In this document: positions 18,124-25,965 of the stretch, in pieces | How positions within the stretch are numbered: the stretch's first letter is position 1 | Layout of the letters: every line of letters begins with the position of its first letter | Assembly (NCBI RefSeq): GCF_011421635.1 | Contig: NZ_WTLI01000004.1 | Location: 62,001-126,000, forward strand | DNA: 64,000 nt | Direction of reading: 5' to 3' | Source of the DNA: Paenibacillus turpanensis | Lineage (GTDB): Bacteria > Bacillota > Bacilli > Paenibacillales > YIM-B00363 | The notes under the pieces: model-generated | Databases searched by the model: none | Told to the model about the DNA's origin: nothing | What the model saw: the letters and a program-made list of their open reading frames with translations, nothing else | Position numbers and translations under genes: made by a program

Positions 18124-18819
18124 CTATTTGGCCAAAGCCGCATCCACCGCCTGAAGGGCGTGGATGCGGGCCGTATCAAAAACCGGCACTCCGCAATCCG
18201 CTTGATGAATCAGCAGAGTGATTTCCGTGCAGCCCAGAATAACACCCTCTGCACCATCGTCAACCAGCCGTCCGATAATTTCAAGATATCGCGCCTTCGA
18301 TTCGGACCGAATGACCCCTTTGCACAGTTCTTCATAAATAATCTCGTGCACGATCCGCCGGTCCTCTTCCTTCGGAACGACAACCTCCAGTCCAAACCGC
18401 TCCTGCAGACGCCCTTTATAAAAGTCTTGCTCCATTGTAAAGCTTGTTCCCAGTAGACCGATCTTTCGGATACCTTGTGCTGTAATTTTCGCGGCCGTCG
18501 CATCTGCAATGTGCAAAAGTGGGATCTGCACGCGGGACTGTACCTCATCGGCCATTTTGTGCATCGTGTTGGTACAAAGCACCACCATTTCGGCTCCGGC
18601 AGCTTCGATGCTTTGGGCAGCCTGCACCATCAGCTCCGTAAGCCGGTCCCAGCGCCCTGCGTACTGCAGTTCTTTAATCTCCTCAAAATCGACAGAATAC
18701 AGAACCAGCTTTGCCGAATGCAGGCCTCCCAGCTTGCTTTTCACTGCTTCATTCATGATTCTGTAGTATTCCTGCGTCGACTCCCAGCTCATCCCGCCAA
18801 TCAACCCAATGGTTTTCAT
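18124..18819 (-). CDS. Aspartate/glutamate racemase family protein
   Basis: A 231-residue cofactor-independent racemase. The N-terminal I-G-L-I-G-G-M-S-W-E-S-T is typical of aspartate racemases of the RacD/YgeA type. The two catalytic cysteines are present in V-V-L-C-T-N-T-M-H and I-L-G-C-T-E-I. These enzymes swap L- and D-forms of Asp or Glu by a two-base mechanism; D-amino acids go to cell wall or signalling uses. The frame extends upstream to 18924, but the ATG at 18819 has GGAGG about 9 bases before it and begins exactly at the conserved M-K-T-I-G start. Monocistronic with its own terminator. Confidence 0.88.
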   Translation of the reverse strand: MKTIGLIGGMSWESTQEYYRIMNEAVKSKLGGLHSAKLVLYSVDFEEIKELQYAGRWDRLTELMVQAAQSIEAAGAEMVVLCTNTMHKMADEVQSRVQIPLLHIADATAAKITAQGIRKIGLLGTSFTMEQDFYKGRLQERFGLEVVVPKEEDRRIVHEIIYEELCKGVIRSESKARYLEIIGRLVDDGAEGVILGCTEITLLIHQADCGVPVFDTARIHALQAVDAALAK

Positions 18820-18910
18820 CCGCCCCACCCTCCCTACTATCATGATCCTAGTCTCTTTGATGGAATTATATGACAACGGGGCGGAACCTTCAAACCATGG
18901 GCAGCGCCAA

Positions 18911-18962
18911 AAAGCAAAAGACATCCCAGGGAGAGAGGGGGAATCCCTGAAGGATGTCTTTT
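18911..18962 (-). terminator. Stem-loop terminator downstream of the three-repeat protein
   Basis: AAGACATCC pairs with GGATGTCTT, enclosing a smaller AGGG/CCCT stem. On the minus strand it ends in TTTTGCTTTTT. It lies about 160 bases after the stop at 19125, so it may be a backup terminator. Confidence 0.6.
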
Positions 18963-19029
18963 GGCGTCATTGCCGCGGAAACGCATGCCCATGCGTATTT
19001 TGCTTCCGACAGCAGTCGAATTGATTCTA

Positions 19030-19065
19030 GGTTTGGTTCTTGGTTTGGTTCTTGGTTTGGTTGAG
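19030..19065. repeat. Three-copy 12-bp tandem repeat
   Basis: The unit GGTTTGGTTCTT occurs at 19030, 19042 and, with a changed end, at 19054. It lies in the noncoding stretch between the racemase and the three-repeat protein. Confidence 0.75.
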
Positions 19066-19124
19066 CTGCCTCGTCATGGTTTGAGTTTAACTTCTCCTGA
19101 TGCGACTCTCCCGATCTCGTTTGT

Positions 19125-20312
19125 TTAATAAGTTTCCGCTGTTTCTGCCGTTTCCGATGTCGTCTGCTCTACAGTACCGCGAGGGCCGCGATCTCCCTTA
19201 AAGCCTCTGCCTGGGAATCCTTTGCCTCCTTTTGCGGTTTCTTCGCCGTTAACCTGCTTGGTCACGGATTCAGTCAGCTGTGCTTTGAATTCATCGTACT
19301 GCTCCTGCGTCAGCTTGCCTGCTGCCAGCTGACCGTCGAGCTTGACTGTTCTTTCTTTAACCAAAAGGTCGATAATCACTTGTGTGTCTACGCCTTTTTC
19401 CGCTGCGATGGCCGCCAGTGTCTTGCCGGACTTCACGGCCTCTGCAAGCTCATCGGCAGTTACGCCTAAAGCGGCCGCCAGCTCCTCGGATTTCATCAGC
19501 CCCTTACCGCCATGATGGCCCATTCCTCCGCCAAAACCAAACCCTGCACCTGTGGATTCACCGTTTACCATTTTCGTTACGGAATCCGTTAGCTGTGCTT
19601 TGAACTCATCGTACTGCTCCTGCGTCAGCTTGCCTGCTGCCAGCTGCTCGTCGAGCTTTTCCGTTCTTCCTTTCACCAAAAGGTCGATAACCACTTGCGT
19701 GTCTACGCCTTTTTCCGCTGCGATGGCCGCCAGTGTCTTGCCAGACTTCACGGCCTCTGCAAGCTCATCGGCAGTTACGCCTAGAGCAGTCGCCAGCTCC
19801 TCGGACTTCATCAGCCCCTTGCCGCCATGACCCGCGCGTCCGCTGCGCTCGCCAGCCTCCGGCTTCGCCGGCTGCTCACCGTTTACTATTTTCGTCACCG
19901 AATCGGTCATTTGTGCCTTGCGCTCATCGTACTGCTCCTGCGTCAGCTTGCCTGCTGCCAGCTGCTGATCCAGCATCTCCGTCATCGCCTTTACCTGCAG
20001 ATCAATGATTACCTGCACATCAACACCCTTTTCAGCTGCAAGCGCCGCCAGTGTTTTGCCAGACTTCATCGCTTCCTGCAGCTCATCCGCCGTGATGCCC
20101 AGCGCACTTGCTACGCTTTCGGCTTGTCCTCCGAAGAAGCCGCCCCCGCGCTTGCCCATCTTACCGCCGAACATCTTTTGCGATTGCGCCTGAGACTGCG
20201 CTGCATTGGTCGCTGTATCCGATGCCGCACTTGCATACTGCCCGGCCCACAGCCCTCCGCCAATCGTAATCGCCAATGCTACCGTACCTGCTACCCATGC
20301 TTTTTTCTTCAT
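19125..20312 (-). CDS. Secreted protein of three tandem helical repeats, function unknown
   Basis: A 395-residue exported protein with a signal peptide (K-K-K-A-W-V-A-G then a hydrophobic stretch, cleavage near A-S-A-A-S). The mature part is three near-copies of a unit of about 105 residues. Each unit starts with A-L-G-(I/V)-T-A-D-E-L, continues S-G-K-T-L-A-A-(L/I)-A-A-E-K-G-V-D and ends G-K-L-T-Q-E-Q-Y-D-E with Q-(M/L)-T-(D/E)-S-V-T-K. The units are split by Gly/His/Lys-rich linkers. The helical pattern resembles DUF2680-like or short metal-stress periplasmic proteins, but I do not recognise a function. Start is the ATG at 20312 after GGAGAG; the frame to 20462 is not supported. The tail is Gly/Arg then Thr/Glu rich. 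Confidence 0.7.
   Translation of the reverse strand: MKKKAWVAGTVALAITIGGGLWAGQYASAASDTATNAAQSQAQSQKMFGGKMGKRGGGFFGGQAESVASALGITADELQEAMKSGKTLAALAAEKGVDVQVIIDLQVKAMTEMLDQQLAAGKLTQEQYDERKAQMTDSVTKIVNGEQPAKPEAGERSGRAGHGGKGLMKSEELATALGVTADELAEAVKSGKTLAAIAAEKGVDTQVVIDLLVKGRTEKLDEQLAAGKLTQEQYDEFKAQLTDSVTKMVNGESTGAGFGFGGGMGHHGGKGLMKSEELAAALGVTADELAEAVKSGKTLAAIAAEKGVDTQVIIDLLVKERTVKLDGQLAAGKLTQEQYDEFKAQLTESVTKQVNGEETAKGGKGFPGRGFKGDRGPRGTVEQTTSETAETAETY
19200..20130 (-). repeat. In-gene tandem repeat, period 315-318 bp, three copies
   Basis: The same stretch beginning TCATCGTACTGCTCCTGCGT (plus strand) occurs at 19291, 19606 and 19924. The two copies nearest the 3' end of the gene are almost identical in DNA, which points to a recent duplication or gene conversion; the 5'-most copy has drifted. 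Confidence 0.85.
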
Positions 20313-20812
20313 GCTCCATCTCTCCATTTCAATTTTTATTTTGCGTTTTATGTGTTTTCTGTGTTGTATGTCCCTTACAAGACCTATCTTAACCCCCCAA
20401 CCTGAGCGGAGCTTTAAAGTAATCTTAAAGCCCGCTGAATGTTTGTTTGATTTGCACGTCACGGCTAGTCTCCACCCGAACCAACGTTGAAGTCAACGCC
20501 GAAAGCGATCGCGCAGCCACCTCCGCCCCCCTAGGCCCCTCCAGGGCCCGTCCATCTTAGAGGGAGGAACTTCCGCTATTTGGGGGACCACACCATGTTA
20601 AGAGAAGCTTCTTCCTCTAAACTTTACAATTCGGAGATATAGAGGAAATTTGGGGTCATATTATCCAACGTCGCATAAACTTGTGCGCGGCTCCTTCGCC
20701 TGCCTTTCCATTCCATTACAAGGCACCCAACTGCTCACCCCCCGGCCGAACATGAAAAAGGGGCGTCAGAACCATTACGGTCCCCGCCCCATTTTGCTGC
20801 CTTCACCCTATG
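20313..20812. other. Intergenic region, 500 bp
   Basis: Holds the leader of the three-repeat gene, a GC-rich stretch near 20520-20600 and the terminator at 20755-20790. No coding sequence or RNA gene was recognised. Confidence 0.5.
20755..20790 (-). terminator. Intrinsic terminator of the paralogue pair
   Basis: GGGGCG at 20760-20765 pairs with CGCCCC at 20785-20790; on the minus strand it is followed by TTTTTC. It lies just after the stop at 20813. Confidence 0.7.
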
Positions 20813-22588
20813 CTATTCCAAATCCTTCAATGGATAAAAAATGACATCAATCGGAAATGCCGAACCCGCAGCCGGTGAAAACGACAAATCCAGCATCGGC
20901 TCCGTGCCCGTCGTCCGTGTTAAAATCGTATAGCCTCCATACGCGGTCATAATGCCCGACGATGGCGCCTGCACGATCTTCCCGTTCACCGTGAACGGGC
21001 CGAGGAAATGGCCGCCTCGCGCCAGAATCAACACCGCCATTTTCGGAGGCGTCCGCACCTTGATGTTGTATACAACGCCGTAGTTGCCGTAATTGACGGA
21101 GTCCATCTTCTGCATCTCATCCGTGCCCGGCAAGAACACGTCCGTTGTACCGTCGCCAATGGCAAAGCTAGAAGGCTCACGCACGCCACCCGCCCGAATC
21201 TCCCAATTTACTTCGGAGCCGATGAACGTCCCCCGCACATTGCTGTCGTAAGGCAGCTTCGGATAGTACTGAACCGTCTCCAGCGTATCGCCCGGTTCCA
21301 TGGCCAAGAACATAAACTGCGCATCGCCGTCTGTCTCCACGTCATAAATGACGTTCATGCCCTGCTCCGGATAAAACCCAGGCATCACCTTGTAATACAC
21401 CGTTTCACCCGGGCCAACCACCAGTGTTTCCGGCTTCTTCTCCCCCTGCAAAAACTCAATCGTCGCTTCATTTCCGATGAGCATCGCATATTTGGAAGGA
21501 AAGACCTCGCCCTTATTGGTCGTGGTGATCGTTACGCTGCGGTCCGAGTGCGGATTACGGACGGCAATCGCAAACTGCATCTTGCGGTCGGTACCATTAA
21601 TATGGTCCGCGTACAGCCTCGCTTTACCGTTGACCACGCCTTCATACAATACGCCCCTCTTTGTGAAAATCTCGGGGCTATCGCTGACCAGCAGCGGGCG
21701 ATCCTTGACGACCTCGGTTTTCTTCTCCAGCTGAGGAAGTCCGCGAAGACGGCTGCGAAGTACGCTTTCCTGCTCCGTCACAAAGCTGCCGACCGGCTTA
21801 TGATAAACGTTGTAATCAAAAGCATCCAAATAAGGCTCATTTCGAATCCAAATATTCCGGTCAAAATTAATGCTCGAATTTTCCTCGGTGTCCCTCACCT
21901 GCAGCCACACCTTGTACAGCCCCGGTGTAAAAATAGCCTCCGCCGCACCGCCCCAATCGATGGTGCTCAAAGCATTACCCTTGGGGTCATAGCTCAAATT
22001 ATTATAGTGAATCGGCTCGCCGATCCGGTACGAATCCTTGGCGATCGCAAAATTTGCGACCGGTGCTGCGTTCGGCAAAGTGTCCGACCGGAACAGCTGC
22101 CCATCGCCAGTTTGAATATATCGCAGCTCTAAGCGCTGAAGCTTTTCATCGTACCTGCTGTGCAGGCCGACATATTGCTTCAGCCACTCCACATCGATAA
22201 ACAGCCTGTCTTGCTCAAACAAGGCTGCATCCTCCCAAGCCACCGGGTTGCCATTCACCAGCACCTTCTGCTCTCTCGGATAAAACTCAAGATACGCTTG
22301 GGAAGCCGTAATTTGGACTGCGCCCTTCTCGGCATTCCAAGCTACCGGCGTTCCCAACCATTCGGCGAGCTGGGCTGCCGGCAAATAATGGCGCTTATCC
22401 TTCGTGATCATAGCAGCTTCGGCCTGACGTTCTTCTCCGTTCACATAAACCGTCTTGCTGTCCGGATATAAAAACAGCTGCACGCTTTCCGGCGCTGCAT
22501 AAAGCGGAGCCGGCCCTATTGAAGTTGCAAGCAGAAGAGACGCACTTGCTGAAAGCAGCATTTTCCGCAACTGGAACCTATGCATCAT
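20813..22588 (-). CDS. Secreted stalk-domain protein, downstream paralogue of a tandem pair
   Basis: A 591-residue exported protein with a signal peptide ending near L-Y-A-A-P. Residues about 35-155 resemble the copper amine oxidase N-terminal (stalk) domain: V-Y-V-N-G, R-H-Y-L-P-A-A-Q-L-A-E-W-L-G, and a second short copy beginning V-L-V-N-G-N-P. A PKD-like beta domain follows with Y-R-I-G-E-P-I-H-Y and S-Y-D-P-K-G-N, then a long beta-rich C-terminal part of unknown fold. The upstream gene at 22630 has the same order of domains and shared motifs, so the two arose by tandem duplication and are co-transcribed (41-base gap). Start ATG follows AAAGGATG. Function unknown; the layout suggests a wall-associated structural or sensing protein. 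Confidence 0.7.
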   Translation of the reverse strand: MMHRFQLRKMLLSASASLLLATSIGPAPLYAAPESVQLFLYPDSKTVYVNGEERQAEAAMITKDKRHYLPAAQLAEWLGTPVAWNAEKGAVQITASQAYLEFYPREQKVLVNGNPVAWEDAALFEQDRLFIDVEWLKQYVGLHSRYDEKLQRLELRYIQTGDGQLFRSDTLPNAAPVANFAIAKDSYRIGEPIHYNNLSYDPKGNALSTIDWGGAAEAIFTPGLYKVWLQVRDTEENSSINFDRNIWIRNEPYLDAFDYNVYHKPVGSFVTEQESVLRSRLRGLPQLEKKTEVVKDRPLLVSDSPEIFTKRGVLYEGVVNGKARLYADHINGTDRKMQFAIAVRNPHSDRSVTITTTNKGEVFPSKYAMLIGNEATIEFLQGEKKPETLVVGPGETVYYKVMPGFYPEQGMNVIYDVETDGDAQFMFLAMEPGDTLETVQYYPKLPYDSNVRGTFIGSEVNWEIRAGGVREPSSFAIGDGTTDVFLPGTDEMQKMDSVNYGNYGVVYNIKVRTPPKMAVLILARGGHFLGPFTVNGKIVQAPSSGIMTAYGGYTILTRTTGTEPMLDLSFSPAAGSAFPIDVIFYPLKDLE

Positions 22589-22629
22589 CTCAACATCCTT
22601 TCTAGATCTCTATGCCTTGTGAGACCCGA

Positions 22630-24417
22630 TTATTTTTGCAGCGGATAATACAGCCACTCGACCGTCCGCGTACTTCCCGGCGCTTCCATCCACTCAACAA
22701 CGACTTCCTTGCCGGTTCCGTCCGTACGGTGAACCAGCAGCGCTCCGTCCCGCTCCGTCAAACCGCCCTGCGGAAGAGCAACCACCTTGCCGTTCACGCG
22801 CAGCGAACCGTCCACGATTCCTTTCGTCGCGCGTAAAGCGATAGAAGCTTTAGCTTTGTTGTCCAGCTTGATCGTGTATACCGTACCCGCACGCTCAATC
22901 GCGGGCGTATCTATCGTCCACTTGGAGAATTCCGTTACCGCCTGCTGGTTCAGCAAGAGCACCGCATCGGCGTACGCGAATTCACCGCTCGCCGCAAGGC
23001 CGAGGCTTCCACTCGCTTCACGCACTGCTCCAGCGCTTCCAGCCTCGTCAAACCCCGCCGCAGCGCGCGGATCTGCATACGCCTCCAGCGGCTCGACCTC
23101 GCCCCGATGGGCGATCCAGCCGATTTCCACATTGCCGCTTGCCGTGAGATCCCGAATCGCAACTACACCTTGCCCCGGCTGCAGGGCAAACGCATCCAGC
23201 ACCGCCGTCTCGCCTGGCTCAATCGTTAGCTCGCGCCCTTCCGGCGGCACATTCAAATACTCCCATACCGCGGCGAAGCCGTTTGCCCGATGATAAAGCG
23301 TCGGCGCCAGCTTGCCTTCCTTCTCCACCTTCACGGTTACCGCCTTTTCCCGGCTCGGGTTGCGAATCACAGCCGTTAGGCGCTCTTCCCGATCCAAGCC
23401 GTTGGCGTAATGCGCATAGATACGGGCCTTGCCCGCTGCTTTCCCTTTATAAAGAAGACCTTCGCTTTCAAAAGAGGCTCCGTTCCCGCTCACGAGTCGT
23501 ACGCGGCTGTCCTGCTTCACCGATCCGCTAAGCTCCGGCAGCCCTTCCGAAGAAAGCTCGGCAGTCTCCACAACATCCGCTCCAACCACAGCCGAAGCCC
23601 GACCGATCAAGGTGCCCGGCGCCCGCTCGTACCAACCGTACTCCACCGGCGTGTACAGCACCTCATCTTTCACCGTAATGTTCAGCGTAAACGGTTTGCT
23701 CCAGTTGTACTTCCAATCCCTCACGCGCAGCGTAACCGGGTGCGTTCCCGCTTCGAAGAAAGCATCCTTTTTCCCCGTCCACTGTATCTCCGGGAGCCCC
23801 TCCGAATCAGGATCGTAGCTCATTTGAAAATACTGCACCGGCTCGCCGATCCGGTATTCTGCCTTATCCGTCATAAATTTCGCCATCGGGCGGGAGTTCG
23901 GTTGTTTATCCTCAGAGTACACGGACTCCGAATAAGGCGCATTCGGCGCCTGCACAAACGTAAGCGTCACTCGGCTAGGGTTCGGCTCGTAGCTGTAGGC
24001 GGCCTGCATGTACGGCGCAAGCCAGGAAAGCTTAGCCAGCAGCTTGCCGTCCTGCACCACCGCCGTTTCTGCGATCGGCAGTGTTTTTCCATTTACAGCC
24101 GCCGTTCCCGCACCCAAATTCCATTCTATATATGCGAGCGGCGTCGTAAGCCCGACCGCTCCGCGATCTCCGTGCCATTCTACCTTTTGACCAAGCTGAT
24201 CGCCGACCCACTTGACCGGTACATAAAAGCTTCCATCCACCACCATTGCCGGAGCCTCCAGCTTGGCTTCCCGACCATTCACCAACGCGGATTCGGCCTG
24301 ATGCTCCAGCACCAAACGAATCGTCGTCCCCGACACCTCTTCGGCTGCCGCCGGAAATGCCATTGAACCAAACAACATAGCACTGACTGCACCATAAACC
24401 AACGGATGCTTCTTCAA
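22630..24417 (-). CDS. Secreted stalk-domain protein, upstream paralogue of a tandem pair
   Basis: A 595-residue exported protein, first gene of the pair. The frame is open to 24486, but AAAGGGG followed by a TTG at 24417 gives a clean signal peptide starting M-K-K-H-P-L and ending F-P-A-A-A. Stalk-type repeats (A-L-V-N-G-R-E, F-Y-V-P-V-K-W-V-G-D-Q-L-G, A-A-V-N-G-K-T) are followed by a PKD-like domain (E-Y-R-I-G-E-P-V-Q-Y, S-Y-D-P-D-S-E-G) and a long beta-rich region. It keeps the same plan as 20813-22588 with moderate divergence, so the duplication is not recent. It contains an Ala/Gly/Glu-rich insert near residues 450-480. No catalytic residues identified. Confidence 0.7.
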   Translation of the reverse strand: MKKHPLVYGAVSAMLFGSMAFPAAAEEVSGTTIRLVLEHQAESALVNGREAKLEAPAMVVDGSFYVPVKWVGDQLGQKVEWHGDRGAVGLTTPLAYIEWNLGAGTAAVNGKTLPIAETAVVQDGKLLAKLSWLAPYMQAAYSYEPNPSRVTLTFVQAPNAPYSESVYSEDKQPNSRPMAKFMTDKAEYRIGEPVQYFQMSYDPDSEGLPEIQWTGKKDAFFEAGTHPVTLRVRDWKYNWSKPFTLNITVKDEVLYTPVEYGWYERAPGTLIGRASAVVGADVVETAELSSEGLPELSGSVKQDSRVRLVSGNGASFESEGLLYKGKAAGKARIYAHYANGLDREERLTAVIRNPSREKAVTVKVEKEGKLAPTLYHRANGFAAVWEYLNVPPEGRELTIEPGETAVLDAFALQPGQGVVAIRDLTASGNVEIGWIAHRGEVEPLEAYADPRAAAGFDEAGSAGAVREASGSLGLAASGEFAYADAVLLLNQQAVTEFSKWTIDTPAIERAGTVYTIKLDNKAKASIALRATKGIVDGSLRVNGKVVALPQGGLTERDGALLVHRTDGTGKEVVVEWMEAPGSTRTVEWLYYPLQK

Positions 24418-24458
24418 ATCTTGTATCCCCTTTGCTAGAGTTGTTTCAATAGAATAGA

Positions 24459-24492
24459 AAAAAACCGTGCTTGTTAAATGTAGCACGGTTTT
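24459..24492. terminator. Bidirectional terminator
   Basis: A perfect 11-bp repeat AAAACCGTGCT/AGCACGGTTTT with a 10-base loop has A/T runs on both sides. It ends the small membrane-protein gene at 24565 and shields the paralogue pair. Confidence 0.85.
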
Positions 24493-24564
24493 TCATGGTT
24501 CTTCAACAGATATTTACCAGCGGTTGCTAGGCTATGCTAGCGCCGGACCCCTTCTCGCACAATA

Positions 24565-25014
24565 CTATGTTTTGTTACGATAAGGAACCCCATTTTCGGC
24601 GCAAAAGCGCTCAAGCAGCTGCTCAATCTCCTTTTTTTGATCGGCCTCTACCAGATACGTAGGCGCACTCCAGCGATCATTCAACCGAATCTGAAGCATC
24701 GTCGAAACGAGCCGAACCTCCTTCAATCTGTGTACCTCGTATTCCCGCCCCTTGATTCGAATAGAGCCCGGCTTCAATTCCACAGGCAGCAACTCATGAC
24801 GATGCCGGAAGACCCAGACGACAGCTGCTACCAGCACGAAGACGACCACAGCCTGACAGGCAACCAATACCGCTTTCCAAAACTCATTTACATTCGGATT
24901 TATAATATTAATTAGATTAATCAGATTTACAGGCAGCAGCCAAAAGACCAGAAAATGCAGCGTATAGCGTTTGACCGTAAATGTGGGGGTAGCTTCCACT
25001 TCCATAACCATCAT
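24565..25014 (-). CDS. Small membrane protein, PH-like tail, function unknown
   Basis: A 149-residue protein with two membrane segments (about residues 18-38 and 48-68) and a soluble tail of about 75 residues that begins with P-V-E-L-K-P-G-S-I-R-I-K-G-R-E-Y. That beta-rich tail resembles bacterial PH-like (bPH) domains found behind two membrane helices, but I cannot confirm it. AAGGA is 7 bases before the ATG at 25014; an ATG two codons earlier is too close to it. It lies 31 bases after the VOC gene and is probably co-transcribed with it. Confidence 0.6.
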   Translation of the reverse strand: MMVMEVEATPTFTVKRYTLHFLVFWLLPVNLINLINIINPNVNEFWKAVLVACQAVVVFVLVAAVVWVFRHRHELLPVELKPGSIRIKGREYEVHRLKEVRLVSTMLQIRLNDRWSAPTYLVEADQKKEIEQLLERFCAENGVPYRNKT

Positions 25015-25045
25015 CCCCATTTCCTTTTTGTACCATTACGATATT

Positions 25046-25441
25046 TTATGCCCTGCGTTTCCACTCAATCAAATTTATCGCGTTGCCATCCGGATCGAAC
25101 ACATCAAAATCGATATGATCGTTCTGATCCGAAGACCACTGATTTAAGGGGCCTACGTTTACACCTTGGCTTTTCAGCGCCTCGTACCCCTCCACAATAT
25201 TCTCGCAGCACAAATTAAAAGCGGGCTGCTGGAGCCTCTGCGGATTCACTTTTTCCAATAAGGTAAGCAGCGGGCCGTCCGAGCCAATCTTATAATTCGC
25301 TCCCCGGCCATCCTCCCAATTCTCGATATTCCTCAGCTGAAGCTTCAGCACCTCAGAATAAAAGCGCACCGATTGATCCAAATCGCTGACCTGTACAAAT
25401 ACCGCACCAAGTTTTGTAACCTGTACCGCATGCAGCACCAC
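25046..25441 (-). CDS. VOC (glyoxalase/dioxygenase) superfamily protein
   Basis: A 131-residue single-module vicinal-oxygen-chelate protein. The fold's marks are G-A-V-F-V-Q-V-S-D-L-D-Q-S-V-R-F-Y at the first beta-alpha unit and F-D-V-F-D-P-D-G-N-A-I-N-L-I-E-W at the end, where the last Glu is the usual metal ligand. Members cover glyoxalase I, fosfomycin resistance and many unknown enzymes; the substrate cannot be named. Start is one of two adjacent GTG codons (25441 or 25438); GGGGGA lies just upstream. It is followed closely by the small membrane protein gene. Confidence 0.82.
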   Translation of the reverse strand: MVLHAVQVTKLGAVFVQVSDLDQSVRFYSEVLKLQLRNIENWEDGRGANYKIGSDGPLLTLLEKVNPQRLQQPAFNLCCENIVEGYEALKSQGVNVGPLNQWSSDQNDHIDFDVFDPDGNAINLIEWKRRA

Positions 25442-25478
25442 AATTCCCCCTATTTTTAGACATTAGGTCCTAGCATAA

Positions 25479-25518
25479 CGAAACCCGCCTTCGGCGCTCA
25501 CGCTGTCGGCGGGTTTTT
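25479..25518. terminator. Terminator between small genes
   Basis: AAACCCGCC pairs with GGCGGGTTT enclosing an imperfect inner stem. The T-run is stronger on the plus strand; on the minus strand it lies directly after the stop at 25523. Confidence 0.65.
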
Positions 25519-25522
25519 CATC

Positions 25523-25828
25523 TTACTCCATTCCCATCCACAAAAGAAAAGAGCACACAACAAGAGCAAGGTGAATCAGCGGAATGGCTGCCATCTTAAG
25601 TCTGCTGCTTTTCTTCTTAATATACAGGATCACGCTGATCAAATAGGTAATCACATACGTGCTGGAAAGAAAAATAAACGCATACACAACGAGCAGCAGG
25701 AGCATGCTTTCGTTTCCGCTCCGCTCCCCGGCCAGACTCATAATATTGGCAATCATGACAAATGGGTAGAGAATAAGAGGTAATCCCCCTGCAATAAGCA
25801 ACAGTAAGCTAAGGACATTTTTGTTCAA
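25523..25828 (-). CDS. Small three-helix membrane protein, function unknown
   Basis: A 101-residue, very hydrophobic protein with three predicted membrane helices (about 5-27, 42-66 and 79-97) and a short K-K-K-S-S-R-L-K loop on the inner side. TTG start at 25828 is preceded by AAAGGAGC at 8 bases, which supports real translation. No family recognised. It sits between two terminators and appears to be its own transcript. Confidence 0.6.
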   Translation of the reverse strand: MNKNVLSLLLLIAGGLPLILYPFVMIANIMSLAGERSGNESMLLLLVVYAFIFLSSTYVITYLISVILYIKKKSSRLKMAAIPLIHLALVVCSFLLWMGME

Positions 25829-25859
25829 CGCGGCTGCTCCTTTTTCAAACGAATGGGCG

Positions 25860-25897
25860 AAAAAAAGCGGCCGAACCCGGTCGACGAATTCACCGCT
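25860..25897 (-). terminator. Terminator of the six-gene CUT1 sensor operon
   Basis: On the minus strand AGCGG pairs with CCGCT around a GC-rich inner stem (GTCGACC/GGTTCGGC) and is followed by seven T. It lies about 70 bases after the stop of the regulator gene at 25966. Confidence 0.7.
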
Positions 25898-25965
25898 CTT
25901 CCTTTGTCGTATTGTACCACGTCAGGAGCAACCATGCCGCATCGGCGAACATAAAATGGCTTTCC

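Larger units (their letters stand above)
18820..19124. other. Intergenic region with a terminator and a 12-bp repeat
   Basis: This stretch holds the racemase leader, the stem-loop at 18916-18962 and a three-copy 12-bp tandem repeat at 19030-19065. I saw no gene in it. Confidence 0.6.
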
